12,942 bases of DNA from assembly GCA_020054175.1 (NCBI GenBank), contig JAGVLR010000194.1, positions 1-12,942 of the forward strand, in the 5' to 3' direction. Source of the DNA: Candidatus Dadabacteria bacterium. Lineage in GTDB: Bacteria; Desulfobacterota_D; UBA1144; Nemesobacterales; UBA2774. Under the pieces are notes generated by a model. It was not told the DNA's origin. It saw only the letters and a program-made list of their open reading frames with translations, and ran no database searches. Below are positions 6,874 through 12,942 of this stretch, piece after piece; the stretch's first letter is position 1; each line of letters starts with the position of its first letter. The translations under genes were made by a program, and so were the position numbers.

Positions 6874-8592
6874 ATGGCCGGAAAACCCGATGGAAAGAAA
6901 ACGAGGGACCTGCATCACCCGATAACCTACAAACGCCGGAACGGGGAGTTTAACGTCGAGTGGTACGTCGGGCAGGACAAGAGGAACTGGGTCCTCCCCA
7001 GGATTTTAAGGGAGCAGGCCAAAAAGCTCGGGAAAAAGCCTTTCCTTCAGTTCGGGTATAAAAAACCTCTCAGCTTCTTCGCCGTAAACAGACAGGCGAA
7101 CAGGATCGCGAACGCCCTCCTATCCCTAGGCATAAAGAAGGGGGATAAAGTCTCGGTCTACATGCCGAACTCGGACGACTACGTTATAACATGGTTCGGC
7201 ATCCTGAAGGCGGGGATAGTCATGGTCCCCATAAACACCGCCTACAAGATGGATTTCCTCCAGTATATAATCGACAGCTCCGATTCGCGCGTTTTGTTTG
7301 TAGCCGAGGAATACCTCGACAGAATGGTGCCTATCGCAGAACAGATTCCGCAGCTCGAGCGCGTGATCGTCTGGACGAGAGACGGCAGTGAAAAGTTCGG
7401 CCGGCAGAGATTTAAATTCAGGAAGATGACTTCGTACACGTCCTTCATAAACTCAGGAAAGCCCTCGGAGCCCGATGTGGAAGTCACATTCATGGACTTC
7501 GCGCGCCTCATGTATACCTCCGGCACGACTGGAAGGTCGAAGGGCGTTATGAGGCCGTGCGCGGCGGATTACTCCAGCGCGAGGAACTACTCCGAAATCA
7601 TGGACGTCGGCCCCGACGACGTGTGCTTCACCTGCCTGCCTCTATATCATTCGAACGCTATGGTTATGTCCGTTTACCCCGCGCTCATAAAAGGCGCGAA
7701 GGTCGTCGTCGAGGAGAAGTACAGCGCGAGCCAGTTCTGGAAATGGATAAAGGACCACGGCGTGACGAAGTTCAACATCGTCGGCACGATGGCCTATTTC
7801 ATGTGGAATACGCCGCCCGTCCCCGAGGAAAAGCAGCACAAGACTAAGCTCGTACTCGGCTCCCCCGCGCCTCACGACATAATCGAGCAGTTCATGGAGC
7901 GGTTTAATATTCAGTTCATGGAAGGGTATGGGCTCACCGAGATAGGGCAGTGCACGTGGATGCGCCCGGGCGAGCCGTTCAGGGTGGGCTCATGCGGGAA
8001 GGAGGCCCCGGGATACGAAATAAAAGTCGTCGATCCGGAAACGGACGAAGAGGTGCCGAGGGGCACTATCGGTGAAATCGTAGTCCGGCCGAGGACGCCC
8101 AATATAATGCTCCATTTCTATAACAAGATGCCTGAGAAGACGGTTCAGGACTTCAGGAATTTCTGGTTCCACACGGGCGACGCCGGAAGAATGGACGAGG
8201 AAGGATACATATACTTCGTCGACAGGGTGAAGGACTATATCCGCCGGCGCGGCGAAAATATAAGCTCGTTCGAGGTGGAGAAGATTGTCAGCTCTCACCA
8301 CGAGGTCGACGAATGCGCGACAGTCGGCATCAAGGCCGAGGGCGGGAGATACGCCGAGGACGAAGTGATGATAGTCGTCGTCGCGAAAAAGGGGAAGACT
8401 GTAGACCCGTGGAAGTTGATAGAGTATCTCGAGCCGAGGATGCCGTCCTTCATGCTGCCGAGGTTCATAAGGTTCGAGGTGTCCCTTCCGAAAACCGGGA
8501 CAGAGCGCGTCCAGAAGAACAAGCTCAGGGACAATGGCATTACAAAAGACACCTGGGACAGGGAAAAGGCCGGGTTTAAGGTAAAACGCTGA
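6874..8592 (+). CDS. AMP-binding acyl-CoA ligase (CaiC-like)
   Basis: Member of the ANL superfamily that activates a carboxylic acid to an acyl-AMP and then to an acyl-CoA; the substrate cannot be read from sequence. Its 572 residues are normal for the group, and the overall pattern is closest to the crotonobetaine/carnitine-CoA ligase-like branch. Visible motifs are A3 YTSGTTGRSKG (214-224), A5 GYGLTE (351-356), A7 WFHTGD (431-436), and A8 VDRVKDYIRRRGENIS (449-464). The A10 segment reads PKTGTERVQKNKLR (539-552), so Arg545 takes the place of the lysine in the common TGK form. GAGGGA at 6865-6870 precedes the ATG. The gene stands alone between tatC and a small exported protein, with no dehydrogenase, hydratase or CoA-transferase nearby to hint at a pathway. 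The superfamily call is secure; the substrate is unknown. Confidence 0.9.
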   Translation: MAGKPDGKKTRDLHHPITYKRRNGEFNVEWYVGQDKRNWVLPRILREQAKKLGKKPFLQFGYKKPLSFFAVNRQANRIANALLSLGIKKGDKVSVYMPNSDDYVITWFGILKAGIVMVPINTAYKMDFLQYIIDSSDSRVLFVAEEYLDRMVPIAEQIPQLERVIVWTRDGSEKFGRQRFKFRKMTSYTSFINSGKPSEPDVEVTFMDFARLMYTSGTTGRSKGVMRPCAADYSSARNYSEIMDVGPDDVCFTCLPLYHSNAMVMSVYPALIKGAKVVVEEKYSASQFWKWIKDHGVTKFNIVGTMAYFMWNTPPVPEEKQHKTKLVLGSPAPHDIIEQFMERFNIQFMEGYGLTEIGQCTWMRPGEPFRVGSCGKEAPGYEIKVVDPETDEEVPRGTIGEIVVRPRTPNIMLHFYNKMPEKTVQDFRNFWFHTGDAGRMDEEGYIYFVDRVKDYIRRRGENISSFEVEKIVSSHHEVDECATVGIKAEGGRYAEDEVMIVVVAKKGKTVDPWKLIEYLEPRMPSFMLPRFIRFEVSLPKTGTERVQKNKLRDNGITKDTWDREKAGFKVKR

Positions 8593-8660
8593 CGGCTGGC
8601 CTTGAAACGAGTCCGGACGGACGTTCGGATTATACTATGCCGCATCGTATCACACATCTC

Positions 8661-8680
8661 ATCCGGTTCTCTAACCGGGT
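8661..8680 (+). terminator. possible hairpin terminator after the ligase gene
   Basis: ATCCGGTT-CTCT-AACCGGGT can fold into an 8-bp stem (one G-U pair) with a 4-nt loop, about 70 nt after the ligase stop. Only a weak T-rich stretch follows (TCTTCGATT), so termination is uncertain. Confidence 0.35.
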
Positions 8681-8701
8681 CTTCGATTGAAATCCTTTTG
8701 G

Positions 8702-8710
8702 TGCTAAAAT
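8702..8710 (+). promoter_or_regulatory. extended -10 promoter of the small exported protein
   Basis: TGCTAAAAT is an extended -10 (TGn plus TAAAAT, 5 of 6). It lies about 58 nt before the ATG at 8769 and after the possible ligase terminator, so the small gene is likely its own transcription unit. No good -35 is seen. Confidence 0.45.
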
Positions 8711-8768
8711 TATCGGCGGATGAGCGTGCTTTCGGCCGCTCGTACCCCGAAAATCAGGAGGATTCAAT

Positions 8769-9038
8769 ATGTCGAAGGTTCTTAAAGTCTCTCTTCCCTT
8801 TGTCGCAGGTGCATTGTTCGCTTTCGTGATAATGAGCTCGTTCAATCTGTTCCAGACGGCAAGCGCCCAGCCGGGCTACCAGCCGAACATGGAGCAGGCG
8901 CTCGGAAACCTCCACTCAGCCCGCATTAACCTCGAAGTCTCGTCTCCTGACAAGGGCGGCCACAGGGTTCAGGCGCTCGAGCTCGTGAACCAGGCCATAT
9001 TTCAGGTAAGGCAGGGCATGGCCTTCGCAGCGGAATAA
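8769..9038 (+). CDS. small exported protein with DKGGHR motif, function unknown
   Basis: 89-residue protein with a clear Sec signal peptide: Lys3 and Lys6, a hydrophobic core at about 8-27, and a likely signal peptidase site after ASA at 31-33. The mature part is only about 56 residues and looks mainly helical. It carries AL..LHSARINLEVSSP, then DKGGHR (61-66), then ALELVNQAIFQVRQGM. The spacing suggests two short helices joined by the conserved-looking DKGGHR turn. I recall similar small periplasmic proteins in other proteobacteria but no established function. AGGAGG at 8756-8761 gives a strong ribosome site. It has its own extended -10 promoter and is followed 12 nt later by a perfect GC hairpin, so it is probably a well-expressed single gene. 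Location in the periplasm is inferred from the signal peptide. Confidence 0.8.
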   Translation: MSKVLKVSLPFVAGALFAFVIMSSFNLFQTASAQPGYQPNMEQALGNLHSARINLEVSSPDKGGHRVQALELVNQAIFQVRQGMAFAAE

Positions 9039-9050
9039 AATTCTTCTTCT

Positions 9051-9080
9051 CCCGCGCCCGGCCTCCGGGCCGGGCGCGGG
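9051..9080 (+). terminator. 13-bp perfect GC hairpin after the small exported protein
   Basis: CCCGCGCCCGGCC (9051-9063) pairs perfectly with 9068-9080 around a TCCG loop. It begins 12 nt after the stop codon, where an intrinsic terminator is expected. No T-tract follows (TCTCCGGCC), so it may act as an RNA 3'-end stabiliser or a non-canonical terminator. Confidence 0.6.
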
Positions 9081-9193
9081 TCTCCGGCCATCACGCTACT
9101 TCTCTTCTCCCGGCGCTTCAAATTCTTACAGAAGATGGGGATCGCTTATTCGCTTTAACGTTCATACGTTCGCAGCACCTCGCTCCACTCCGA

Positions 9194-9221
9194 TTGAAAC
9201 TTCCCCTGCGTCCTGTAAATT
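9194..9221 (+). promoter_or_regulatory. possible promoter of the DUF1152 gene
   Basis: TTGAAA (9194-9199), a 16-nt spacer and TAAATT (9216-9221) lie about 48 nt before the TTG start. The match is 5 of 6 and 4 of 6. The rest of the 9081-9193 gap shows no gene; a direct repeat ACGTTC-AT-ACGTTC is the only other pattern seen there. Confidence 0.4.
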
Positions 9222-9268
9222 AATTCCGGGCAGAAAATACGGCCCGAACTCTCCGGGGGTGTGTTAAT

Positions 9269-10237
9269 TTGACGGGCGGTAATACCATAAATAGCATAAG
9301 ACGAATCATAGGAAACGCGAAAAAGGCGATTTTGATCGGCGTCGGCGGAGGCGGCGACGTGGTCGGCACCATACCGACTGCCGATTTACTCGGCATGTTC
9401 GGCGTCGAATGCATACTCGGCGGCCTGTCGTGGGAAAGGTCCGTCATAGACCCCATGCCCGGCCCGAGAACGTTCGAGGAAACGGTTAACGCCCGGAAGC
9501 TGAACGACGCCGTCTGGTGGGCGGGGAAGGATACCGCCACCAGCACCGGCGTGAGGTTCGCCGAGGCGGGCGTCGCCGAGGTCACAGGCAGGGAAACCCT
9601 GCTCATAGACATACACGGCGGCCCCGATGTAGTTGCGAAGGGGATACTCGACGCCGCGCGCACGCTCGGGGCGGATCTCGTCGTCGGCATCGACGTCGGC
9701 GGCGATATACTCTCCCGGGGGGACGAGCCCGGGCTCATGAGCCCGCTCGCGGATTCCATAATGACGGCGGCGTTTTACATCATTGAAAAGGAGATGCCGG
9801 CATTTCTCGGCCTCTTCGGCTACGGAAGCGACGGCGAGCTTACCGCGGACGAGCTCGAAGATTCGATGAAGGTGCTGGCGATGGAAGGGGGGCTTCTCGG
9901 AAGCTGGGGCATTACTCCCGAGGCGCTGGAAATTATGGAAAGAGTTATCGCGGTCGTCCCTACGGAAGCGAGCCGGATGCCCGTTCTTCTCGCAAAAGGG
10001 GAATTCGTCGAGACGAATATCAGGAGCGGGAGGCGGCATGTAAGCCTTTCGATATCGTCGACGGTCACTTATTACTTTTCTCCTGGAATCCTCTACGAAA
10101 AATTATCGGTCCTTTCGAGGCAGGTGTCCGGCACCCGAAGCCTGGAGGAGGCGAACGAGGCGCTTCATGCAATCGGCGTCCGGACGGAGCTCGACATTGA
10201 GCTCGATAAATACGCGCTCGAACAAGGGAGCCGGTGA
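9269..10237 (+). CDS. DUF1152-family protein
   Basis: 322-residue cytoplasmic protein resembling the DUF1152 family, known mostly from archaea with scattered bacterial members and no settled function. It has no signal peptide or membrane segment. The N-terminus KKAILIGVGGGGDVVGTIPTA looks like a strand followed by a glycine-rich loop (24-34). Three more Gly/Asp motifs follow: DIHGGPDVVAKG (114-125), GIDVGGDILSRGDEPG (140-155) and FGYGSDGEL (183-191). Such repeated loops suggest a nucleotide-, sugar- or metal-binding site, but that is inference. The start is TTG, chosen because GGGGGTG lies just upstream and the glycine-rich strand follows closely. No other start in this frame fits. A promoter-like element precedes it and the gene is not tightly linked to neighbours. 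An alternative is an unrelated Rossmann-like enzyme with similar loops. Confidence 0.8.
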   Translation: MTGGNTINSIRRIIGNAKKAILIGVGGGGDVVGTIPTADLLGMFGVECILGGLSWERSVIDPMPGPRTFEETVNARKLNDAVWWAGKDTATSTGVRFAEAGVAEVTGRETLLIDIHGGPDVVAKGILDAARTLGADLVVGIDVGGDILSRGDEPGLMSPLADSIMTAAFYIIEKEMPAFLGLFGYGSDGELTADELEDSMKVLAMEGGLLGSWGITPEALEIMERVIAVVPTEASRMPVLLAKGEFVETNIRSGRRHVSLSISSTVTYYFSPGILYEKLSVLSRQVSGTRSLEEANEALHAIGVRTELDIELDKYALEQGSR

Positions 10238-10249
10238 AGCTGCGAGTGT

Positions 10250-10325
10250 ATATGCAATCCGGCCGGCGGCGGCATGATCATGACTGCATTGCCGAAGGTC
10301 TTTCCCGGGGAGGCCGCCTGCATAT
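10250..10325 (+). other. inverted-repeat-rich region after the DUF1152 gene
   Basis: ATATGCA (10250-10256) is complementary to TGCATAT (10319-10325), and just inside, GGCGGC (10265-10270) is complementary to GCCGCC (10313-10318). The interior holds the perfect palindrome CATGATCATG (10273-10282) and a GGCA/TGCC pair. It could be a folded 3' end of the upstream mRNA or an operator next to the promoter at 10337. No T-tract is present. Confidence 0.35.
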
Positions 10326-10336
10326 CGGCGAGTCGT

Positions 10337-10365
10337 TTGACAGGGCCCCCGTTTCATGTTAAATA
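10337..10365 (+). promoter_or_regulatory. promoter upstream of the small membrane ORF and atp genes
   Basis: A perfect TTGACA (10337-10342) is followed by a 17-nt spacer and TAAATA (10360-10365), preceded by TGT, an extended -10 signature. The -10 hexamer itself is weak. Transcription would start near 10372 and could continue into the ATP synthase genes, as no better promoter was seen at 10705-10834. Confidence 0.5.
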
Positions 10366-10410
10366 CTTACGATTTTTCAAAATTTTTACCCTTGAGGAAA
10401 TAAGTCCTTA

Positions 10411-10704
10411 ATGAGCCTTGGAGAAGCAGTTCGGTACCCGGTAGACAGGTTTGTCATCGCTTCTGCACTGATTTTATCTTTTGCCGCGGCGCCCGGCGCG
10501 CCGTCCGGCTCGTTCTACCTTTTCGCAGAAACCGGTTTTGAAGCCGTCATGATTGCCGGGGTACTTTTCATTGCCGCTGCAGTGGGTAAATTTGTTACCG
10601 GGCTGGACATGCTCCAGAAGGGGATTGGCGGGTTTTCCGCAGGTTCCGATATGACGCCCATGGGGGGAACGGGTCTTATTTCTGCGCAGGTGGGGCTTGC
10701 GTAA
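10411..10704 (+). CDS. small membrane protein, unrecognised; possibly truncated
   Basis: 97-residue protein of unknown family. Two hydrophobic stretches are visible, at about 14-29 and 43-63, suggesting two membrane spans, followed by a Gly-rich tail (GGFSAGSDMTPMGGTGLISAQ). A TTGAGGA ribosome-like site lies 12-13 nt before the ATG, rather far. Codon use differs from neighbours: Ile is often ATT rather than ATA, and Arg is CGG or AGG. After the TAA the same frame stays open for 36 more codons to a TAG at 10813-10815, and that stretch encodes a third hydrophobic segment (MTAMVMLTALIAFEGKRSR). The gene may therefore be a shortened version of a 130-residue protein. It sits where atpI-like genes often sit, but it shows no recognisable AtpI signature. 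Moderate confidence that it is translated. Confidence 0.5.
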   Translation: MSLGEAVRYPVDRFVIASALILSFAAAPGAPSGSFYLFAETGFEAVMIAGVLFIAAAVGKFVTGLDMLQKGIGGFSAGSDMTPMGGTGLISAQVGLA

Positions 10705-10834
10705 GGGGTTTTCAGATCCAGAGATTTTTCGGCGATGACCGCAATGGTTATGCTAACCGCGTTAATAGCTTTCGAAGGAAAGCGTAGTCGAATAGCGGGT
10801 ACGCATAAGCATTAGGTAAAAGGAGATATAACTT

Positions 10835-11350
10835 ATGAAGCTTACAGGCTTTAAGATGACTGCGCCCCTCGGGCTCCTGCTGCTTACGGCGGCCAATGCG
10901 AGCGCGGCTTCAGGGGACCTTCTCAGCGTCAACTACACGGTGTTCATTCAGGTCGTCATATTCATCGCGGCGATATTCATATTAAACACACTCGTCTTCC
11001 AGCCGTTCTTAAATCTCATGGATCGTAGAGACAGGCTGACAAAGGGAACGATGGAAGAGGCGAGAGAGCTCGAAGCCAGGGTCAAGGCGATAATAGAGGA
11101 ATATGAAGTCCGTCTCGCCGATGCGAGAACGCATGCGCAGGAAGAAAGGTCGCGCATAGTGAAGGAAGCGCAGGACGCCGCCACCGGCATCGTTTCAAAG
11201 GCGAGACAAGAAACCTCTTCTCTTATAGAAGAAGCCAAGAAGAAGCTCGAGGCCGAATCCGAATCCATAAAGCAGAAGCTGGGCGGAGACGTCGAGCTTT
11301 TAGCGAAGGAAATATCCTCTAAAATTCTCGGCAGGGAGGCCGGAGCATGA
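10835..11350 (+). CDS. atpF': ATP synthase F0 subunit b'
   Basis: One of two b-type stator subunits that tie the F1 head to the membrane part of ATP synthase. 171 residues: a signal-peptide-like N-terminus (1-24, ending NASA before ASGDLL), one membrane span at about 37-55 (VFIQVVIFIAAIFILNTLV), then FQPFLNLMDRRDR and a long charged coiled coil to the end. FQPFLNLMDRRD is the typical b/b' junction after the membrane span. Being first of two adjacent b-like genes, and carrying the signal-like N-terminus, it is called b', but b and b' names could be swapped. AGGAG at 10821-10825 gives a good ribosome site. Its stop overlaps the next start by 4 nt (ATGA), so translation is coupled. A start at 10858 (second Met) would shorten the hydrophobic leader but lacks a better ribosome site. 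Confidence 0.9.
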   Translation: MKLTGFKMTAPLGLLLLTAANASAASGDLLSVNYTVFIQVVIFIAAIFILNTLVFQPFLNLMDRRDRLTKGTMEEARELEARVKAIIEEYEVRLADARTHAQEERSRIVKEAQDAATGIVSKARQETSSLIEEAKKKLEAESESIKQKLGGDVELLAKEISSKILGREAGA

Positions 11351-11904
11351 CCGAATTCGGAATAATAAATTTTCTACTCACGGCGGCCGCCGAGCACCAG
11401 AACGAATTCAACTGGAGCTTCGCGAGCCAGCACGCGGTAAACCTCCTGATTCTTCTTCTCGTGCTCGTTTATTTCATGAAGACCCCTGTGAAGAACTTCC
11501 TCGTCGAGAGGAGGAACAGCATCGGGCACGAGATAGATGTAGCCGAAAAGACGATAACGGAAGCAAGAGCGCGTTACGACGAATATTCCAAGAGACTCGA
11601 TGGTATAGAAAAAGAAATAGGCTCCATAAAGGAAAGCCTCCGGACCCAGGGTGAGAAAGAAAGGGATGAAATACTCCGGGTCGCGAACGCCGCTTCCGAA
11701 AATATGAAAAAGGAAGCCGCCGATTCCATAACGTTTCAGACCGAAAGGGCGAAGAGAGAGATACGGTCGGAAGTCGCCGACCTCGCGCTCGCCCACGCTA
11801 GGAGCCTTATCGCCGGCAGCCTCGGCGCGGCCGACAGGGAAAAGATGATCTCCGATTTCACTAAAAACATAGAGGACGAAAAATGGCATCAATCGCAACA
11901 CTGA
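11347..11904 (+). CDS. atpF: ATP synthase F0 subunit b
   Basis: Second b-type stator subunit. 185 residues with a membrane span at about 30-45 (AVNLLILLLVLVYFMK), then TPVKNFLVERRNSIGHEI, the usual b-subunit junction, and a long helical coiled coil rich in Glu, Lys and Arg. A short hydrophobic patch precedes the main span (FGIINFLLTAAA, 4-15). The start overlaps the atpF' stop as ATGA, and the 3' end overlaps atpH by 22 nt, so the four atp genes form one tightly coupled operon. Two separate b-type genes are found in many deltaproteobacteria, alphaproteobacteria and cyanobacteria, unlike the single b of E. coli. Confidence 0.92.
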   Translation: MTEFGIINFLLTAAAEHQNEFNWSFASQHAVNLLILLLVLVYFMKTPVKNFLVERRNSIGHEIDVAEKTITEARARYDEYSKRLDGIEKEIGSIKESLRTQGEKERDEILRVANAASENMKKEAADSITFQTERAKREIRSEVADLALAHARSLIAGSLGAADREKMISDFTKNIEDEKWHQSQH

Positions 11905-12425
11905 GAGACCTCACCGAGGCGCTCACCGAAAGCGCGCGCCAGGAGGGGAAGCTCGATAAAGCAACCTCCGACCTCGAAGATTTTTTCCGCGTTCTCAGGA
12001 ACGCGGGAGAGGTGAAGAACATTCTCTTGAGCTCGACATTCGAATTCGGGGAAAGGAAAGGAATAATAAACGACATAAGCTCGAAAAGGGGCTACGACAA
12101 GCTGACAGAGAACTTTCTCGTCCTTGCGCTCGAGCTCGACAAGCTTAAGTCGCTAATACAAACCGAACAAACTGTTTTGAGAAAATTACGCAAGGCGTCG
12201 GGCAGGATTATGGCCGAAGTCGTGCTCGCGTCCGAACCGTCGGATGCAGAGCTGGCCAGGATTAAATCGGCACTGGAGAAAGCCGCCGGCGGCAGTATCG
12301 ACATCACGACGAAAGTCGATCCTTCCATAGTCGGAGGGATTATCGCCAAGGTTGAAGATAGGGTGTTCGATGGTAGTATAAAGACCCAGCTTGAGAGGAT
12401 AAAGGGCGCTCTCACGCGGTCCTGA
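11883..12425 (+). CDS. atpH: ATP synthase F1 subunit delta
   Basis: Delta (OSCP-type) subunit that joins the b stators to the top of the F1 alpha-beta ring. 180 residues, the normal length. The C-terminal signature is clear: DPSIVGGIIAKVEDRVFDGSIKTQLERIK at 146-174, matching the family's conserved D..I.GG......D...D.S...QL. The N-terminal helical bundle is recognisable but lacks the common RYA.AL start motif, reading instead MASIATLRDLTEAL. The gene overlaps atpF by 22 nt and has AGAGGA at 11871-11876 as ribosome site. It is followed 33 nt later by atpA, the usual order. Confidence 0.94.
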   Translation: MASIATLRDLTEALTESARQEGKLDKATSDLEDFFRVLRNAGEVKNILLSSTFEFGERKGIINDISSKRGYDKLTENFLVLALELDKLKSLIQTEQTVLRKLRKASGRIMAEVVLASEPSDAELARIKSALEKAAGGSIDITTKVDPSIVGGIIAKVEDRVFDGSIKTQLERIKGALTRS

Positions 12426-12458
12426 AAGCCTTCTACTTTTACAAGGAGCGAAGAAATA

Positions 12459-12942
12459 TGCAGGAAATCAAGATTGAAGAAATAGGTCAGATACTAAGGG
12501 ACCGGATCAAGGGTTACGAAACCAAGATCGAGACTTCCGAAGTCGGGACCGTGATATCCGTCGGAGACGGTATCGCGAGGGCCTACGGGCTCGACCGCGC
12601 GATGGCCGGCGAGCTCGTCGAATTCGCGAGCGGCATCATGGGGCTCGTCCTCAACCTCGAAGAAGACAACGTCGGTATAGCCCTCTTCGGCGAGGACAAG
12701 GAAGTACAGGAAGGCGACATCGTAAAGAGGACGGGCAGGATCGCCGAAGTCCCCGTCGGCGACGACATGAAGGGAAGGGTGGTAAACTCCCTCGGCCAGC
12801 CGATAGACGGAAAGGGCGAGATAAAGTCCGTCAAGACGAAACCGATCGAAATCAAGGCTCCGGGCGTCGTTTACAGGCAGTCGGTTCACGAGCCGCTTCA
12901 GACCGGCATCAAGGCTATCGACGCGATGATCCCGATAGGCAG
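12459..12942 (+). CDS. atpA: ATP synthase F1 subunit alpha (5' part)
   Basis: Non-catalytic alpha subunit of the F1 head. Only the first 161 codons are in the window; the gene continues past its end. The visible protein starts MQEIKIEEIGQILRDRIKGY, then has the N-terminal beta-barrel segment VGTVISVGDGIARAYGL (29-45), GELVEFASGIMGLVLNLEEDNVGIALFG (51-78), and HEPLQTGIKAIDAMIPIG, which lies just before the Walker A loop (GDRQTGKT in most species), cut off here. AAGGAG at 12444-12449 is the ribosome site. Gene order b'-b-delta-alpha predicts gamma, beta and epsilon next. The a and c genes are not upstream of atpF' here. Confidence 0.97.

Noticed and set aside
8602..8636. TTGAAA and TATACT as a promoter after the ligase gene
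   Set aside because: The spacer is 23 nt, too long for a sigma70 promoter.
9386..10039. A 217-codon open frame on the - strand opposite the DUF1152 gene
   Set aside because: Biased composition (Pro, Arg, Glu, His) and no motif; the + strand frame has clear conserved-looking Gly/Asp loops.
10250..10325. A possible tRNA gene: 76 nt closed by a 7-bp stem
   Set aside because: No T-arm GTTCRA-like sequence, no anticodon arm and no D-arm in the right places. The length is coincidence.

Overview
The window is a compact, GC-rich bacterial chromosomal segment with a strong preference for ATA (Ile) and AGG (Arg) codons. The gene set, the serA-hisZ-purA order and a split F-type ATP synthase (b'-b-delta-alpha with no a or c subunit genes upstream) suggest a deltaproteobacterial/Desulfobacterota-like lineage or a related uncultivated phylum. 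That placement is inference from gene order and codon style. No mobile element, CRISPR array, tRNA or rRNA gene was seen.

Layout. (1) 70-1548, + strand: a PhoH-family ATPase followed by a small predicted lipoprotein with its own extended -10 promoter. (2) 1579-5705, - strand: a tightly packed serA-hisZ-purA operon. It is driven by a near-consensus sigma70 promoter and uses TTG, ATG and GTG starts. It links serine/one-carbon supply, the histidine pathway and AMP synthesis. (3) 5965-6732, +: tatC without tatA/tatB beside it. (4) 6874-8592, +: an orphan acyl-CoA ligase of the CaiC-like AMP-binding group. (5) 8769-9038, +: a small exported protein of unknown function, followed by a perfect 13-bp GC hairpin. 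(6) 9269-10237, +: a DUF1152-type protein with several Gly/Asp loops. (7) 10411-10704, +: a short, unrecognised membrane protein with atypical codon use and an in-frame hydrophobic continuation past its stop codon. (8) 10835-12942, +: the ATP synthase operon atpF', atpF, atpH and the 5' part of atpA, which runs off the window just before its Walker A motif.

How it fits together: most of the window is housekeeping (serine, AMP, histidine regulation, protein export, ATP synthesis). No convincing new multi-gene system is present. The points most worth a second look are the small membrane ORF at the head of the ATP synthase genes, the small secreted protein, the DUF1152 protein, and the Arg in place of the usual A10 lysine in the ligase. 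No gene-free stretch exceeds 300 bases. The longest are 9039-9268, 5706-5964, 8593-8768 and 10238-10410, and the promoters and hairpins found in them are listed.
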